From contig NZ_BLXZ01000002.1 of NCBI RefSeq assembly GCF_014193675.1, forward strand, positions 704,224-768,223: 64,000 nt of DNA. Direction: 5' to 3'. The position numbers were made by a program, and so were the translations under genes. This stretch comes from Geomonas limicola (GTDB taxonomy: Bacteria; Desulfobacterota; Desulfuromonadia; Geobacterales; Geobacteraceae). Below are positions 52,997-63,131 of this stretch, piece after piece (the first letter of the stretch is position 1; each line of letters opens with the position of its first letter). The notes under the pieces were generated by a model. It saw nothing but the letters and a program-made list of their open reading frames with translations. It searched no databases and was not told the DNA's origin.

Positions 52997-53319
52997 GGGA
53001 TCCTTCGAAAGGCGTTGGGTTCCGGAAATGCGGCCCCCTTTTATACCACCTCGACAACTCCAGGTCAAAAGGAAGCTGGGCGCTCCGGCGCTACCGGCCC
53101 CGCAGCGCTGGGGGCGCGGATACTTGCCGGTAACCTTGCCCGGTTTGCTGCCCCGCCGGGAGTCGCTAGCGCCCCGGTTAACGGGGACAACGATAGCTAT
53201 GGCAAGTATTTTTCGATCCCGATGTTTATTTTAGTTTAAGCACTTCACGTTTTCTGCTATTACACAAGAATAATTCCTACATGATACGAACCGGCCAGGC
53301 GCTTGCAGGAGAACTCCCC

Positions 53320-56300
53320 ATGAGCGGCACGAAACAGCCCCAACCCGAACCGCAGTCCCCCACCCACATCGTCGGCATCGGCGCTTCCGCCGGGGGGCTG
53401 AGCGCGCTGGAACAGTTTTTCGATCACATGCCCTCCGACACCGGGATGGCCTTCGTGGTGATCCAGCATCTCTCGCCCGACTTCAAGAGCCTGATGGACG
53501 ACCTCCTGGCGCGCCACACCACCATGCCGATCCACCGGGTCACCAACGGCATCGAGCTGCAGGCCAACAGCATCTACCTCATCCCCCCCCGCACCACCAT
53601 GACGGTCAGCAAGGACAAGCTCTACCTGACCGAGAAACACCTCGCCGGTCACGGCGAACTCCCCATCGACATCTTCTTCAACTCGCTCGCCGACGACGCG
53701 GGTGCCCGGGCCATCGCCATCGTGTTGTCGGGTACCGGTTCCGACGGTTCGCGCGGCATCCTCGCCGTGGACAAAAACGGCGGCCTGGTCATCGTACAGG
53801 CACCCGAGTCCGCCCAGTTCGACGGGATGCCGCGCAGCGCCCTGTCGACCGGGGTCTGCGACTTCATCCTGGCGCCCGAGCGGATGCCGCGGGTCCTGTG
53901 CGAGTACGCGGTGAGCCCGCTTACGGTGCGCACCCGGATGGAGCACACCCTGGAGGTCTTCGAGGACGAGGGGGAGTACGCCAGCATCTTCGCCCTGCTC
54001 AGGCGCAGCTACAAGCTTGACTTCTCCAAGTACAAGGCGTCCACCGTCGGGCGGCGCATCCGGCGCCGGATGGACTTCCGCCAGATCCCCGAGGTCGAGG
54101 ACTATGCCTCCATCGTCTCCGGCGACCCGAACGAATTGGAACTGCTCTACAAGGACCTGCTGATCGGGGTCACCGAGTTCTTCCGGGACCAGCAGGCCTT
54201 CGAGTACCTCGAGGTCGACGTGGTGCCCCGGCTCTTCGCCGAGGCGCAGCCGGGCGAGGACCTGCGGGTCTGGTCGGCGGCGTGCGCCACCGGCGAGGAG
54301 GCCTACTCGCTCGCCATCCTCTTGGCCGAAATGGCCGAGAAATCCGAGTTCCTGGGGAAGATCACCGTCTTTGCCACCGACGTGCACAAAAGCTCCCTCG
54401 ACTTCGCCTCGCAGGGGGTCTACGACCGGACCCGGCTCGGCAACGTAAGTCCCGAGCGGCTCAAGAAGTACTTCAAGAAGGAGGGGAGCGACCTGTTCCG
54501 GGTCTCCTCGGACCTGCGCAAGATGGTGGTGTTCGCCCCCCACAACCTCTTGAGCGATCCCCCCTTCACGAGGCTCGACCTGGTCTGCTGCCGCAACCTG
54601 CTCATCTACTTCCAGCCCGACGTCCAGGAGCGGGTGATCTCGCTGTTCCATTTCTCCCTCAAGAAGGGGGGGGTGCTCTTCCTGGGGAGCAGCGAGGGGC
54701 TCGGCCCCTTCGGCAGCGAATTCGAGGTGGTGGCGAGCCAGCAGAAGATCTTCCGGAAGATCCGTGACCTGAAGCTCTCGCTCAACCTGGACTCCAACCG
54801 GATGGAGCGCCGCGAGTCGAACATACCGGTAACCGTGATCCCGGTCGGCAGCGGCGGCCGCTCGGTACCGGTGGACCGGCAGCTGCTTTCGGACTACGAC
54901 ACCCTGCTGCGCCGCCACATCCCGCCGGGGGTCCTGATCGACGAGCGGCGCCACATCATCCACTACTTCGGGAACGTGGCCGAGTACCTGAAGATGCCGG
55001 AGGGGCGAGCCGAGAACAACATCCTGGCGCTCGCCGAGGACAACCTGCATCTCGCCCTCACCACCTCGCTGCAGCGCGCCGAGACCTCGCGCCAACTGGT
55101 GGTGACCCGCAACGTGCGGATCAGAAGGGGCGAAAACGAGTTCCTCATCGACCTCTACGTGGCCCCGATCCACGACGAGAAATCGCACACCTCGCACCAC
55201 CACGTCTACTTCGAGCGGGTACGCCCCCTGGAACACCTCCCGGCCGCCGAGCTCGAAGAGCACCAGGGGTCCAGCTTCGACGCCGAGAAGGACCTGCGCC
55301 AGCACCTGGCCGACCTGGAGGCCGAGCTGCAGTCCACCAGGGAGAACCTGCAGACCACCGTGGAGGAACTGCAGACCAGCAACGAGGAGTTGCAGGCGAC
55401 CAACGAGGAGCTCCTCGCCTCCAACGAGGAGCTGCAGAGCACCAACGAAGAGCTGCACTCGGTGAACGAGGAGCTCTACTCGGTCAACTCCGAGTTCGAG
55501 CGCAAAAACTTCGAGCTGAAGCAGCTCAATAACGACCACGAGAACCTGCTGACCAGCACCGACATCGGCACCGTCTTCTTGGACCGGCAGCTCAGGATCC
55601 GCAAGTACAACCCGGCGATCGCCTCCTTTTTCAAGCTGTTGCCGCAGGACATCGGGCGCCCCATCGACCACATCGCCTACCACCTCTCGCAGCAGGAGGA
55701 GATGCTGGCCGACATCAACCGGGTGCTCAGCAACGGAGAGCCGATCGCCTCCGAGGAGCGGACCCGCGACGACACCTGGCTGTTGCGCAAGATCATGCCC
55801 TTCAGGACCGAGGCCGGCCAGGTGGAGGGGGTGGTGATCACCTTCACCGACATCTCCAGCGTGAAGGTCGCCGAACTGAAGGTGCTCAAGCTGAACGACG
55901 AGCTGGAACAGAAGGTCCAGGAGCGCACCCGCGAGCTTCAGCAGGAGATCGAGGAGCGGCTCAAGGTCGAAGGCCAGCTGGTGGAGGCGCGCGACTACTA
56001 CCTGAACATCCTCGCCGAGGCGCCGGCGCTCATCTGGCGCGCCAACACCGCTGCCGAGTGCGACTGGTTCAACAACACCTGGCTCGCCTTCACCGGCCGG
56101 ACCCTCGACCAGGAGCGGGGCAACGGCTGGGCGGAGGGGGTGCACCCCGAGGACCTGGAGCGCTGCGTCGGTATCTGGATGGGCGCCTTTGGCGAGCGGG
56201 AGCCCTTCGAGATGGAGTACCGGCTGCGTCACCACGACGGCGAGTACCGCTGGATCCTGGACATCGGCAGGCCGCTCGACGCTCTGGACGGCAGCTTCGC

Positions 56301-57546
56301 CGGCTACATCGGCTACTGCTTCGACATCACGGACCGCAAGCGGGTCGAGCTCGAGCTGGTTCAGGCGCGCGAGGCGGCCGAGGCGGCCAACCGGGCCAAG
56401 AGCGATTTCCTGGCGAACATGAGCCACGAGATCCGCACCCCGATGAACAGCATCATGGGGTTGAGCCAACTCATGGCCTACACCGAACTCTCCCCCGAGC
56501 AGCTGGAGTACCTGGAGGGGATCCGCAGTTCCTCGGAGAACCTCCTGTCGCTCATCAACGACATCCTCGACCTCTCCAAGGTGGAGGCGGGGAAGGTCGA
56601 GCTCGAGGCGCGCTGCTTCAGCCTGAGCCGCTGCATCGACGAGGTCCTCAAGACCCAGACGACGATCGCGAAGGAGAAGGGGCTGGAGCTCAGCTCCTCG
56701 ATCGACCCGGCCGTTCCGGACGCGCTGATCGGCGACCAGTTGCGCCTCAAGCAGGTCCTTTTGAACATCGTGGGGAATGCGGTCAAGTTCACCGTCATCG
56801 GGAGCGTTCGGGTCTCCGCCACGCTGGACCGGCAGGTGGACGACCTCATCTACCTGAAGCTCTCGATCACCGATACCGGGATCGGTATCGAGCCCGATGC
56901 CGTCGGGCGCATCTTCGCTCCCTTCGGCCAGGAAGACACCTCGACCACCCGCAAGTACGGTGGCACCGGGCTCGGGCTCTCCATCAGCCTCAAGTTCGTG
57001 GAGCTGATGGGGGGCACCATCTGGTGCGAGAGCCGCAAGGACGAGGGGAGCACCTTCCACCTGCTGATCCCCTTCTTCCTCGGCGAGCCGCAGGAGAAAC
57101 AGGCCTCGGTACCCCAGCGGGAGCCGGCTCCCCAGGTGTCGCGGGAGAATTACCATATCCTGCTGGCCGACGACCAGGAGATGAACCGCACCGTGATGTG
57201 CAAGCTGCTCGCGCGTTTCGGCCATACCCTGGAGACCGCGGAAAACGGCGGGGATGCCCTGGAGAAGTGGGAGAGGGGGCGCTACGACGTGATCCTGATG
57301 GATGTGGAGATGCCGGGGATCGACGGGACCGAGGCGACCAGGCGTATCCGGGAGGCCGAGCTGCAGGGAAACCAGCGCACGCCGATCATCGCGCTCACCG
57401 CGCATGCCTTGAAGGACCAGCGCGAGAAGCTGCTCGGTCACGGCTATGACGGCTACGTGGCAAAGCCGGTCGATCTGCGGGAACTTCTGGAAGAGATCCG
57501 GCGTTGCCGCGAAGAGGCCGCCGGGTGGAGTGCCCCGGGGGAGTAA
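53320..57546 (+). CDS. CheB-CheR-PAS-hybrid histidine kinase fusion
   Basis: A 1408-residue multi-domain signalling protein. A CheB methylesterase domain (about 15-200) has the triad residues visible: S23 in GASAGG, His in VIQHLSP and Asp in [10 protein letters not shown] CheR methyltransferase domain (about 205-470) has [34 protein letters not shown] and CRNLLIYF. Then comes a long coiled coil (about 650-720, repeated EEL heptads), two PAS domains (about 730-840 and 880-1000), a HisKA kinase with [11 protein letters not shown] (acceptor His near 1036), an ATPase domain and a receiver (about 1275-1395, LMDVEMPG). All catalytic sites look intact. The ATG at 53320 with CAGGAG is better than the ATG at 53281. 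Confidence 0.92.
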   Translation: MSGTKQPQPEPQSPTHIVGIGASAGGLSALEQFFDHMPSDTGMAFVVIQHLSPDFKSLMDDLLARHTTMPIHRVTNGIELQANSIYLIPPRTTMTVSKDKLYLTEKHLAGHGELPIDIFFNSLADDAGARAIAIVLSGTGSDGSRGILAVDKNGGLVIVQAPESAQFDGMPRSALSTGVCDFILAPERMPRVLCEYAVSPLTVRTRMEHTLEVFEDEGEYASIFALLRRSYKLDFSKYKASTVGRRIRRRMDFRQIPEVEDYASIVSGDPNELELLYKDLLIGVTEFFRDQQAFEYLEVDVVPRLFAEAQPGEDLRVWSAACATGEEAYSLAILLAEMAEKSEFLGKITVFATDVHKSSLDFASQGVYDRTRLGNVSPERLKKYFKKEGSDLFRVSSDLRKMVVFAPHNLLSDPPFTRLDLVCCRNLLIYFQPDVQERVISLFHFSLKKGGVLFLGSSEGLGPFGSEFEVVASQQKIFRKIRDLKLSLNLDSNRMERRESNIPVTVIPVGSGGRSVPVDRQLLSDYDTLLRRHIPPGVLIDERRHIIHYFGNVAEYLKMPEGRAENNILALAEDNLHLALTTSLQRAETSRQLVVTRNVRIRRGENEFLIDLYVAPIHDEKSHTSHHHVYFERVRPLEHLPAAELEEHQGSSFDAEKDLRQHLADLEAELQSTRENLQTTVEELQTSNEELQATNEELLASNEELQSTNEELHSVNEELYSVNSEFERKNFELKQLNNDHENLLTSTDIGTVFLDRQLRIRKYNPAIASFFKLLPQDIGRPIDHIAYHLSQQEEMLADINRVLSNGEPIASEERTRDDTWLLRKIMPFRTEAGQVEGVVITFTDISSVKVAELKVLKLNDELEQKVQERTRELQQEIEERLKVEGQLVEARDYYLNILAEAPALIWRANTAAECDWFNNTWLAFTGRTLDQERGNGWAEGVHPEDLERCVGIWMGAFGEREPFEMEYRLRHHDGEYRWILDIGRPLDALDGSFAGYIGYCFDITDRKRVELELVQAREAAEAANRAKSDFLANMSHEIRTPMNSIMGLSQLMAYTELSPEQLEYLEGIRSSSENLLSLINDILDLSKVEAGKVELEARCFSLSRCIDEVLKTQTTIAKEKGLELSSSIDPAVPDALIGDQLRLKQVLLNIVGNAVKFTVIGSVRVSATLDRQVDDLIYLKLSITDTGIGIEPDAVGRIFAPFGQEDTSTTRKYGGTGLGLSISLKFVELMGGTIWCESRKDEGSTFHLLIPFFLGEPQEKQASVPQREPAPQVSRENYHILLADDQEMNRTVMCKLLARFGHTLETAENGGDALEKWERGRYDVILMDVEMPGIDGTEATRRIREAELQGNQRTPIIALTAHALKDQREKLLGHGYDGYVAKPVDLRELLEEIRRCREEAAGWSAPGE

Positions 57547-57630
57547 GCTGAGGGGGCTGGCTCCGGCAGGTGCCTGTCCCCCTCCTCAGGCTGTAAAAGT
57601 ACACGTATCGCTCAGAAAGCTTAAAAAAAA

Positions 57631-57661
57631 GGGGAATGCCGGTCTGGTGTCGGCATTCCCC
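57631..57661. terminator. Bidirectional intrinsic terminator
   Basis: Perfect arms GGGGAATGCCG and CGGCATTCCCC pair around a 9-base loop, with AAAAAAAA on one side and TTATT on the other. It serves both the CheB/CheR fusion gene (plus) and the DAACS gene (minus), which converge on it. Confidence 0.9.
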
Positions 57662-57699
57662 TTATTGCATTTCAAGAGGTCGTATCTTCGTATAAGGTC

Positions 57700-59001
57700 T
57701 TACTCTGCGGCGGCTACCGGCAGCAGGTTGTCGTCTTCCTCGAGTTCTTCGGCCTCCTCGGCGCCGGCCTCGGCCAGGCCGCCTTCCCACTTGGCGACCA
57801 CGGCGGTCGCGATGGAGTTGCCGATCACGTTGGTCGCGGTGCGCCCCATGTCGAGGAACTGGTCGATCCCCATGATGAGCAGCAGGCCCGCCTCGGGGAG
57901 GTTGAACATGGGAAGCGTTGCGGCGACCACGACGAGCGAGGCGCGGGCCACGCCGGCCATCCCCTTGCTGGTGATCATGAGGACCAGGAGGATGGTGATC
58001 TGCTTGGAGATGGAGAGCTCGATGTTGAAGGCCTGGGCCACGAAGATGATGGCGAAGGCCTGGTAGATCATGGAGCCGTCCAGGTTGAAGGAGTAGCCAA
58101 GCGGCAGCACGAAGCCGGAGATCTTGTCGGAGACGCCGAACTTCTTCAGCTGTTCCAGGGTCTTGGGATAGGCAGCCTCGGAGCTCGCGGTGGAGAAGGC
58201 GAGCAGCATTGGCTCCTGGATCAGCTTCAAGAGGCCGAAGAGACGGCCGCGCAGCACCACGAACCCGCCGATGAAGAGCACGGTCCAGAGGGCGGCGAGC
58301 GCCACGTAGAAGCCGGTGATGAACTTGCCGTAGGTCACCAGGACCCCCAGGCCCTGCACGGTGATCACCGAGGCGATGGCGGCGAAGACCCCCACCGGGG
58401 CGAACCACATCACGTAGTCGGTAACGCGCAGCATGACGTGCCCCAACTCGTCCACGAACTTGAGGATGGTCTTGGCGGCCTTGCCGTCTTTCAGGGAGCC
58501 GACCGCGAAGCCGAAGAACACCGAGAACACCAGGATCTGCAGGATCTCGTTCTGCGCCATGGCGTCGAAGAAGCTCTTGGGGAAGACGTGGGTGATGAAG
58601 TCCTTCAGGTTCAGGGAAGAGGTCTTCAGGTTGGTGGCGGCACCGGCTGCCGGCAGGGTCAGGTTCATGGCGTGGCCCGGCTGCAGCACGTCGACGAAGA
58701 GCATGCCGATGAACAGCGAGGCGAGCGAGGCGCAGATGAACCAGGCCATGGCCTTGAGGCCGATGCGGCCGACGGCCTTGGAATCGCCCATGCCGGCGAT
58801 GCCCGCAACCAGCGTGGCGAAGACCAGCGGGCCGATGATCATCTTGATGAGTCTCAGGAAGATGTCGGTGAGGATCGAGAAGTAGCCGGCGATCTCCTTG
58901 GCGGCGTCGGCATTGGGGGCGCTGACGTTGCAGGCATAGCCAACCCCGATACCGAGCAGCATCCCGGCCATGATACACAGTGTGAGCTTGTTCGTTTTCA
59001 T
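57700..59001 (-). CDS. Dicarboxylate/amino acid:cation symporter (DAACS, DctA/GltP-like)
   Basis: A 433-residue membrane carrier with about eight membrane helices and two re-entrant hairpins. TASSEAAYPKTLEQLKKFGVSDKISGFVLPLGYSFNLDGSMIYQ contains the SSxAAxP-type hairpin and the NxDG segment. DQFLDMGRTATNVIGNSIATAVVAKW contains the Asp/Arg pair that contacts substrate and cation in this family. The acidic C-terminal tail (AGAEEAEELEEDDN) is unusual. Substrates are probably C4-dicarboxylates or glutamate with Na+ or H+. The ATG at 59001 follows AGGAGAGG. A sigma-54 promoter sits upstream and a DctB/DctD-like pair lies beyond. Confidence 0.92.
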   Translation of the reverse strand: MKTNKLTLCIMAGMLLGIGVGYACNVSAPNADAAKEIAGYFSILTDIFLRLIKMIIGPLVFATLVAGIAGMGDSKAVGRIGLKAMAWFICASLASLFIGMLFVDVLQPGHAMNLTLPAAGAATNLKTSSLNLKDFITHVFPKSFFDAMAQNEILQILVFSVFFGFAVGSLKDGKAAKTILKFVDELGHVMLRVTDYVMWFAPVGVFAAIASVITVQGLGVLVTYGKFITGFYVALAALWTVLFIGGFVVLRGRLFGLLKLIQEPMLLAFSTASSEAAYPKTLEQLKKFGVSDKISGFVLPLGYSFNLDGSMIYQAFAIIFVAQAFNIELSISKQITILLVLMITSKGMAGVARASLVVVAATLPMFNLPEAGLLLIMGIDQFLDMGRTATNVIGNSIATAVVAKWEGGLAEAGAEEAEELEEDDNLLPVAAAE

Positions 59002-59108
59002 CAGTGATCCTCTCCTTCTTCTCCTTGGGGTGACATAAAAGGGGCCGGTTGATGGCACGTGACCGGCAGGGCGATGTCGGCTTTATTGCAGATGACCCCG
59101 CTGCATCA

Positions 59109-59124
59109 GCAAGCAGGGTGCCAA
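59109..59124 (-). promoter_or_regulatory. Sigma-54 promoter of the DAACS gene
   Basis: On the minus strand TTGGCACCCTGCTTGC has the -24 GG and -12 GC elements with the exact spacing of the TGGCAC-N5-TTGC consensus. It lies about 108 bases upstream of the DAACS ATG. Confidence 0.85.
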
Positions 59125-59164
59125 GCGGCGCTGTGGTAACTAAGTAATTGTAAGGACGCAGGAA

Positions 59165-59194
59165 GCGGGATTTCGGGCCGCAGGTAAAGCCCGC
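59165..59194. promoter_or_regulatory. Candidate enhancer-binding site
   Basis: GCGGGATTT and AAAgCCCGC form an inverted repeat (59165-59173 and 59186-59194), with one unpaired position per arm, about 45-80 bases upstream of the sigma-54 promoter. This is a likely place for the adjacent NtrC-type activator to bind, by position only. Confidence 0.5.
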
Positions 59195-59369
59195 AAAGGG
59201 GTATAACCTGGAGGCGCAAAAGGAAGGGGTTGAGGCGTAAAGGGTAGCGGAATCAAATGGTTGGGGTGGAAATCCGGAAGTTATAGAGGTCGGGCGGGTT
59301 ATAAGAGTTCGGGGGGCGGTTTTAGGGGGCGACCGAGTTGGAGCGCTGGGCAGGTTGGGTGTCGAACTA

Positions 59370-59400
59370 AGGTTCCCCCCTTTGCCAAAGGGGGGAACCT
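59370..59400. repeat. Perfect palindrome with 15-bp arms
   Basis: AGGTTCCCCCCTTTG and its exact reverse complement flank a single C. It lies 46 bases beyond the NtrC-type regulator stop and could end its transcript, but resembles a dispersed palindromic repeat. The rest of the 59002-59446 gap holds the sigma-54 promoter and possible enhancer site. Confidence 0.65.
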
Positions 59401-59446
59401 GGGAAGCTCTTTGCTGGCTAAAGGTCGTGCTTCCGGGGAGTTCTCA

Positions 59447-60874
59447 TCACTCCGCATCCTCCCGGGTCCCCAACTTCTTCAGCCTCTTGCTCAAGGCGGG
59501 CTGGGAGACGCCGATCAGGCGGGCGGCGATGGACTGGTTGCCGCCGGCACGCTGCAGGGCCTCCAGCACCAGGAGGTCGATGATCTCGTGCAGCGGGGGG
59601 AGCGGCTCGCTCGGCACGAAGACCCCGGCACCGGCGGGACTCACCCGCTCGGGTGGGCGGAACCCCTGCTTGTCCATGGCGCGCTTGAAACTGTCCATGG
59701 AAAGCATCCGGCTTTCGTGCAGGGTCATGGCGTCGTAAACCATGGAACGCAGCTCGCGCACGTTGCCGGGAAACGGGTAGTTCGCCAACAGTACCGGGAG
59801 CTCCTTGGGAACGGTCGGCTTCTTCTTCCCCAGCTCATTGGCCGCCTGCTCCAGGAAGTGCTCGAGGAGTACCGGGATGTCGGCGGGGCGCTCCCGCAAG
59901 GGGGGGATGTGGACGTGGTGGGCGCAGAGCCGGTAGTAGAGGTCCCTGCGGAACTGCCCGCCGGCCTGCTTGCCGGCCAGGTCCCGGTGGGTCGCCACCA
60001 CCACGCGGGCGTTCATCCTTTTGGGGAGATCGCTTCCCAGCGGAAAGTACTCCCCTTCCTGCAACAGGCGCAGCAACTTAACCTGGGAGGGGATGGAGAG
60101 GTCGCCGATCTCGTCGAGAAAGAGCGTCCCGTCGGCGGCGAGTTCGATCATGCCGCGCCGGGGGAGGTCGGCGCCGGTGAAGGCGCCGCGGGTGTGCCCG
60201 AACAGGGTGTCGCTGAAGACGTTGTCGTCGAGTCCCGCCACGTTGATGGAGACCAGCTTCTCGCGGTGCCGGCTCAGGCGGTGGATGGTACGCGCCACCA
60301 ACTCCTTCCCCACGCCGCTCTCCCCGGTGATCAGTACCGGCTGGCTGCTCTTGGACACCGCCTCGATGTAGCGGAAGATGGAGCGCATGGCCGGATCGAC
60401 GGTCACGATGTCGGCGAAGACCTCCGGGTGGTCCAGGCGGTCCGAGAGGAAACGCGACTGGATCTCCCGGTTCTCGCGCTGCAGCTCGATCATCCGGATG
60501 GCCCGCTGCACCCCCTGCACCAGCCGCTCCTCCTCCACCGTCTTCACGAAGAAGTCGAAGCCGCCGCGCTTCATGCACTCCACCGCAGTCTCCACCTGGT
60601 TCAGCCCCGAAATGATGATCACCGGGATTTCCGGAAACTGCTCGACGATGTGGCTCAGGAGCTCCTCGCCGGAGAGGTTGGGCATGTTCAGGTCGAGGAG
60701 CACCAGGCCGATTTCGCCGCGCTCCAGGATCCCCATCACCTGGCGGCTGTCGCTGCAGCGCATCACGTTGCTGATGCCCCCCGAGAGACCGAGCGTCATG
60801 CTGAGGCTTCTGAGCCAGGCCTCCTCGTCGTCGACCAGCAGCACTCCAAAGGATGGGTAGAGGTTCTCGATCAT
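59447..60874 (-). CDS. NtrC-family sigma-54 response regulator (DctD-like)
   Basis: A 475-residue activator. The receiver (1-125) has the acceptor Asp at D61 in LLDLNMP. The Lys near 111 is followed by Thr (FFVKTVE) rather than the usual Pro. The AAA+ domain has Walker A GESGVGKE (184-191), GAFTGA (230-235) that contacts sigma-54, and GTLFLDEIGDLSIPSQVKLLRLLQEGEY. A Fis-type helix-turn-helix (about 445-468, NQSIAARLIGVSQPALSKRLKKL) ends it. The sensor gene ends 4 bases upstream. The likely target is the sigma-54 promoter of the DAACS carrier, which lies just downstream on the same strand. Confidence 0.93.
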   Translation of the reverse strand: MIENLYPSFGVLLVDDEEAWLRSLSMTLGLSGGISNVMRCSDSRQVMGILERGEIGLVLLDLNMPNLSGEELLSHIVEQFPEIPVIIISGLNQVETAVECMKRGGFDFFVKTVEEERLVQGVQRAIRMIELQRENREIQSRFLSDRLDHPEVFADIVTVDPAMRSIFRYIEAVSKSSQPVLITGESGVGKELVARTIHRLSRHREKLVSINVAGLDDNVFSDTLFGHTRGAFTGADLPRRGMIELAADGTLFLDEIGDLSIPSQVKLLRLLQEGEYFPLGSDLPKRMNARVVVATHRDLAGKQAGGQFRRDLYYRLCAHHVHIPPLRERPADIPVLLEHFLEQAANELGKKKPTVPKELPVLLANYPFPGNVRELRSMVYDAMTLHESRMLSMDSFKRAMDKQGFRPPERVSPAGAGVFVPSEPLPPLHEIIDLLVLEALQRAGGNQSIAARLIGVSQPALSKRLKKLGTREDAE

Positions 60875-60878
60875 CTAA

Positions 60879-62660
60879 TCAGGCTCCTTGTGCCGGCAGC
60901 GCCACCAGGACGGTGGTGCCCACGCCGGGTTCCGAGCGGAATTCCAGCCGCCCCTGGTGATCTTTCACGATCCCCGCCGAGACGGAGAGCCCCAGGCCGG
61001 TCCCCCCCGCGTCACGCTTGGTGGTGAAGAAGGGGTCGGTCAGGTGCGAGAGGTGCTCGCGGGGGATTCCCACCCCCTCGTCGCGCACCGTAACCTGCAC
61101 CTCGTCGCCGCGCGGCCCCAGGGCGGTGGTCACCTCGATCCCCTTCTCCGGGTCCGGCAGGGCCTGGCAGGCGTTGATGATCAGGTTCACCACCACCTGC
61201 TCGATGCGCTGGGCGTTCCCCTTGAGAAGCGGCAGCTCCGGCGCGCAGTTCAGTTCGAAGCGGCGCGTCGCCTTCTTGATCGAGTTCTCCACCAGGCGCA
61301 CCGAGGCGGCGACCACCTGGTTCAGGTCGACCGACTCGTCCAGCGCCGAATCGTCCTTGCGCGCAAAATCCTTCAGGTCGTCCACGATCCGCTTGATGCG
61401 GCGCGCCCCGTCGTGCATCTCGTCGAACATGCGGGGCGCCTCCTCGCGCAGCTGCGAGTAGCGCAGGCCGCCCACCATGAAGTCGCCGGACTCCTGGAAG
61501 CGGTCCTCGAGGCTCTCCTGGGCCACCTGGAAGGTTTTCTTCAGGACCGGGAGGTTGAAGAGGATGAGGCCGGTCGGGTTGTTGATCTCGTGGGCCACCC
61601 CGGAGACCAGGATCCCCAGCGAGGCCATCTTGTCGGCCTGGATCAGCTGCTGCTGGCGGTTTTGCAGCTCGGCGGTGTGCTGGGCAATCCGCTTTTGCAG
61701 GGTGCGCGACCAGACCACGGTGACCACCAGGATGAGGAGGAGCGGCACCACCACGATGGCTGCGTACTTCGCGAGTTTCTTGAAGGGGAGCGGCTGCGGG
61801 TCGAGGACGCCCAGCCACTTGTCATAGATCTTCTGGTAACGCCCGGTGTTCTTCAGGATGGCGAGCCCCTCGCTGAAGCGCGAGATCATCTCGACGTTCC
61901 CCTTTTTCACCGCGTAGCCGTAGTAGCCGGAGCCGAAGGGGCCACCCACGGGGACGATGTTGGAGAGCCCCAGCTCCTTGCCCAGGTAGAGCCCCGGGAG
62001 GTTCCCGACCAGCGCATAGTCGTGCTGTCCCGAGGCGAGCAGGCGCAGCGCGGCCGCGTGGGTGTCGACCAGGACGAGCTTCGCCCCGATCCGGTGCGCC
62101 ACGAGGTAGTCGTGCATGCTCCCCCCCTTTTGCACGATCACCTCCTTGCCGCGCAGCTCCTCGAGATTTGCGACGGGAGCGGCGCCACGCCTTGCGAAGA
62201 CCGAGGTGTTGACGATGTTGTGCGGCGGCGAGAAGTCGAAATCCCTGGAGCGGGCTTCCGAGTAGGTGAGCCCCTGCAGGACGTCCACGCTCCCGTCCAG
62301 CAGCCCGCGCCGGGCGTCGTTCCAGTTGCCCAGGCGAAACTCGACCTTGAACCCCATCACCTCGGCAATGGCCTGGGAGAGCTCGACGTTGAAACCGCTC
62401 GGTTTGCCGTTTTTATCGAGGAACTCGTAGGGGGGGAAGTTCTGATCGCCGCCGATGATCACCTCTTTGCGGGGGGGACCGGCAGCGCTCTCGGCAGCAT
62501 GCGTCCCCGCAGGGAGAACCGCGCACAGCGCAACGAGGGCGAAGAGGCTCCCCAGGGCGCGGCGGGTGCAGCACGTAAGGAGGCGGGAAAGCTGGTATCG
62601 GGGAGGCAACATCAACATATCTCGTGTGGGTACGACGTGTACCAACGGCACTGTTGGCAT
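60879..62660 (-). CDS. Sensor histidine kinase with periplasmic SBP_bac_3 ligand domain (DctB analogue)
   Basis: A 593-residue sensor. An N-terminal signal or anchor (ALGSLFALVALCAVLPAGTHA) precedes a type 3 solute-binding domain (about 65-285, starting KEVIIGGDQNFPPYEFLDKNGKPSGF) outside the membrane. One helix follows (about 297-318, YAAIVVVPLLLILVVTVVW), then a coiled linker and a kinase with SGVAHEINNPTG (acceptor His near 355), NLIINACQAL and [12 protein letters not shown]. It would bind an amino acid or dicarboxylate directly and phosphorylate the adjacent NtrC-type regulator. The ATG at 62660 with GGAG upstream was chosen. Downstream ATGs near 62618 and an upstream TTG are alternatives. 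Confidence 0.88.
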   Translation of the reverse strand: MPTVPLVHVVPTRDMLMLPPRYQLSRLLTCCTRRALGSLFALVALCAVLPAGTHAAESAAGPPRKEVIIGGDQNFPPYEFLDKNGKPSGFNVELSQAIAEVMGFKVEFRLGNWNDARRGLLDGSVDVLQGLTYSEARSRDFDFSPPHNIVNTSVFARRGAAPVANLEELRGKEVIVQKGGSMHDYLVAHRIGAKLVLVDTHAAALRLLASGQHDYALVGNLPGLYLGKELGLSNIVPVGGPFGSGYYGYAVKKGNVEMISRFSEGLAILKNTGRYQKIYDKWLGVLDPQPLPFKKLAKYAAIVVVPLLLILVVTVVWSRTLQKRIAQHTAELQNRQQQLIQADKMASLGILVSGVAHEINNPTGLILFNLPVLKKTFQVAQESLEDRFQESGDFMVGGLRYSQLREEAPRMFDEMHDGARRIKRIVDDLKDFARKDDSALDESVDLNQVVAASVRLVENSIKKATRRFELNCAPELPLLKGNAQRIEQVVVNLIINACQALPDPEKGIEVTTALGPRGDEVQVTVRDEGVGIPREHLSHLTDPFFTTKRDAGGTGLGLSVSAGIVKDHQGRLEFRSEPGVGTTVLVALPAQGA

Positions 62661-62853
62661 CGCAAGGATACTCCAGGACTCTCTCAATGGTCAAGAAACC
62701 TGCTTCTCTGTCTGGTGACCAGGACAAGCTGTTGCGGGGAGCCGGACAGGCAGAGACGGTCAGTAATTTAAATATTATTCGCAACTAATTTTTAGCCGTG
62801 ACTGTTGTGCGCCGGCCAGATACAGTCTGCTGCCGCGGCAACCCGCATAAATT

Positions 62854-62865
62854 TTCACATGTGAA
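62854..62865. promoter_or_regulatory. Palindrome TTCACATGTGAA in the 62661-63131 gap
   Basis: A perfect 12-base palindrome in A/T-rich surroundings lies between the divergent sensor kinase and membrane-protein genes. It could bind a CRP/FNR- or Lrp-type regulator, without a recognised consensus. The rest of the 471-base gap holds only A/T-rich sequence with no gene. Confidence 0.4.
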
Positions 62866-63131
62866 TTATTTCCCCTGTTCCTGCAACTATCTGCAGCTTA
62901 AGGGAAAATGCGATAGTTCAGTGCCAGCGGGTAACTATTTTCACGTAGGGGAATGCGGAAAAAACTATCAGGTATTTCCTACTTCGTGTAATATCAGTGC
63001 TTTAACAATCTGCATGTTTGGGCATGCTTTTTGGTAAGCAACCTGGTGGTCGGCGAGAAATCAACAGGTTCGCTGCCCGCAGGTCGAAAAATGGCTGCCG
63101 GACTGCTCCTGACGTGGTGAAGAGAGAATCC

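Noticed and set aside
50783..53239. 818-codon plus-strand frame opposite pcrA
   Set aside because: No family-like segment; a GC-driven shadow of the helicase gene.
53260..57441. 1393-codon minus-strand frame antisense to the CheB-CheR-kinase fusion
   Set aside because: It lacks any domain and mirrors third-position GC bias of the opposite gene, whose domains and motifs are complete.
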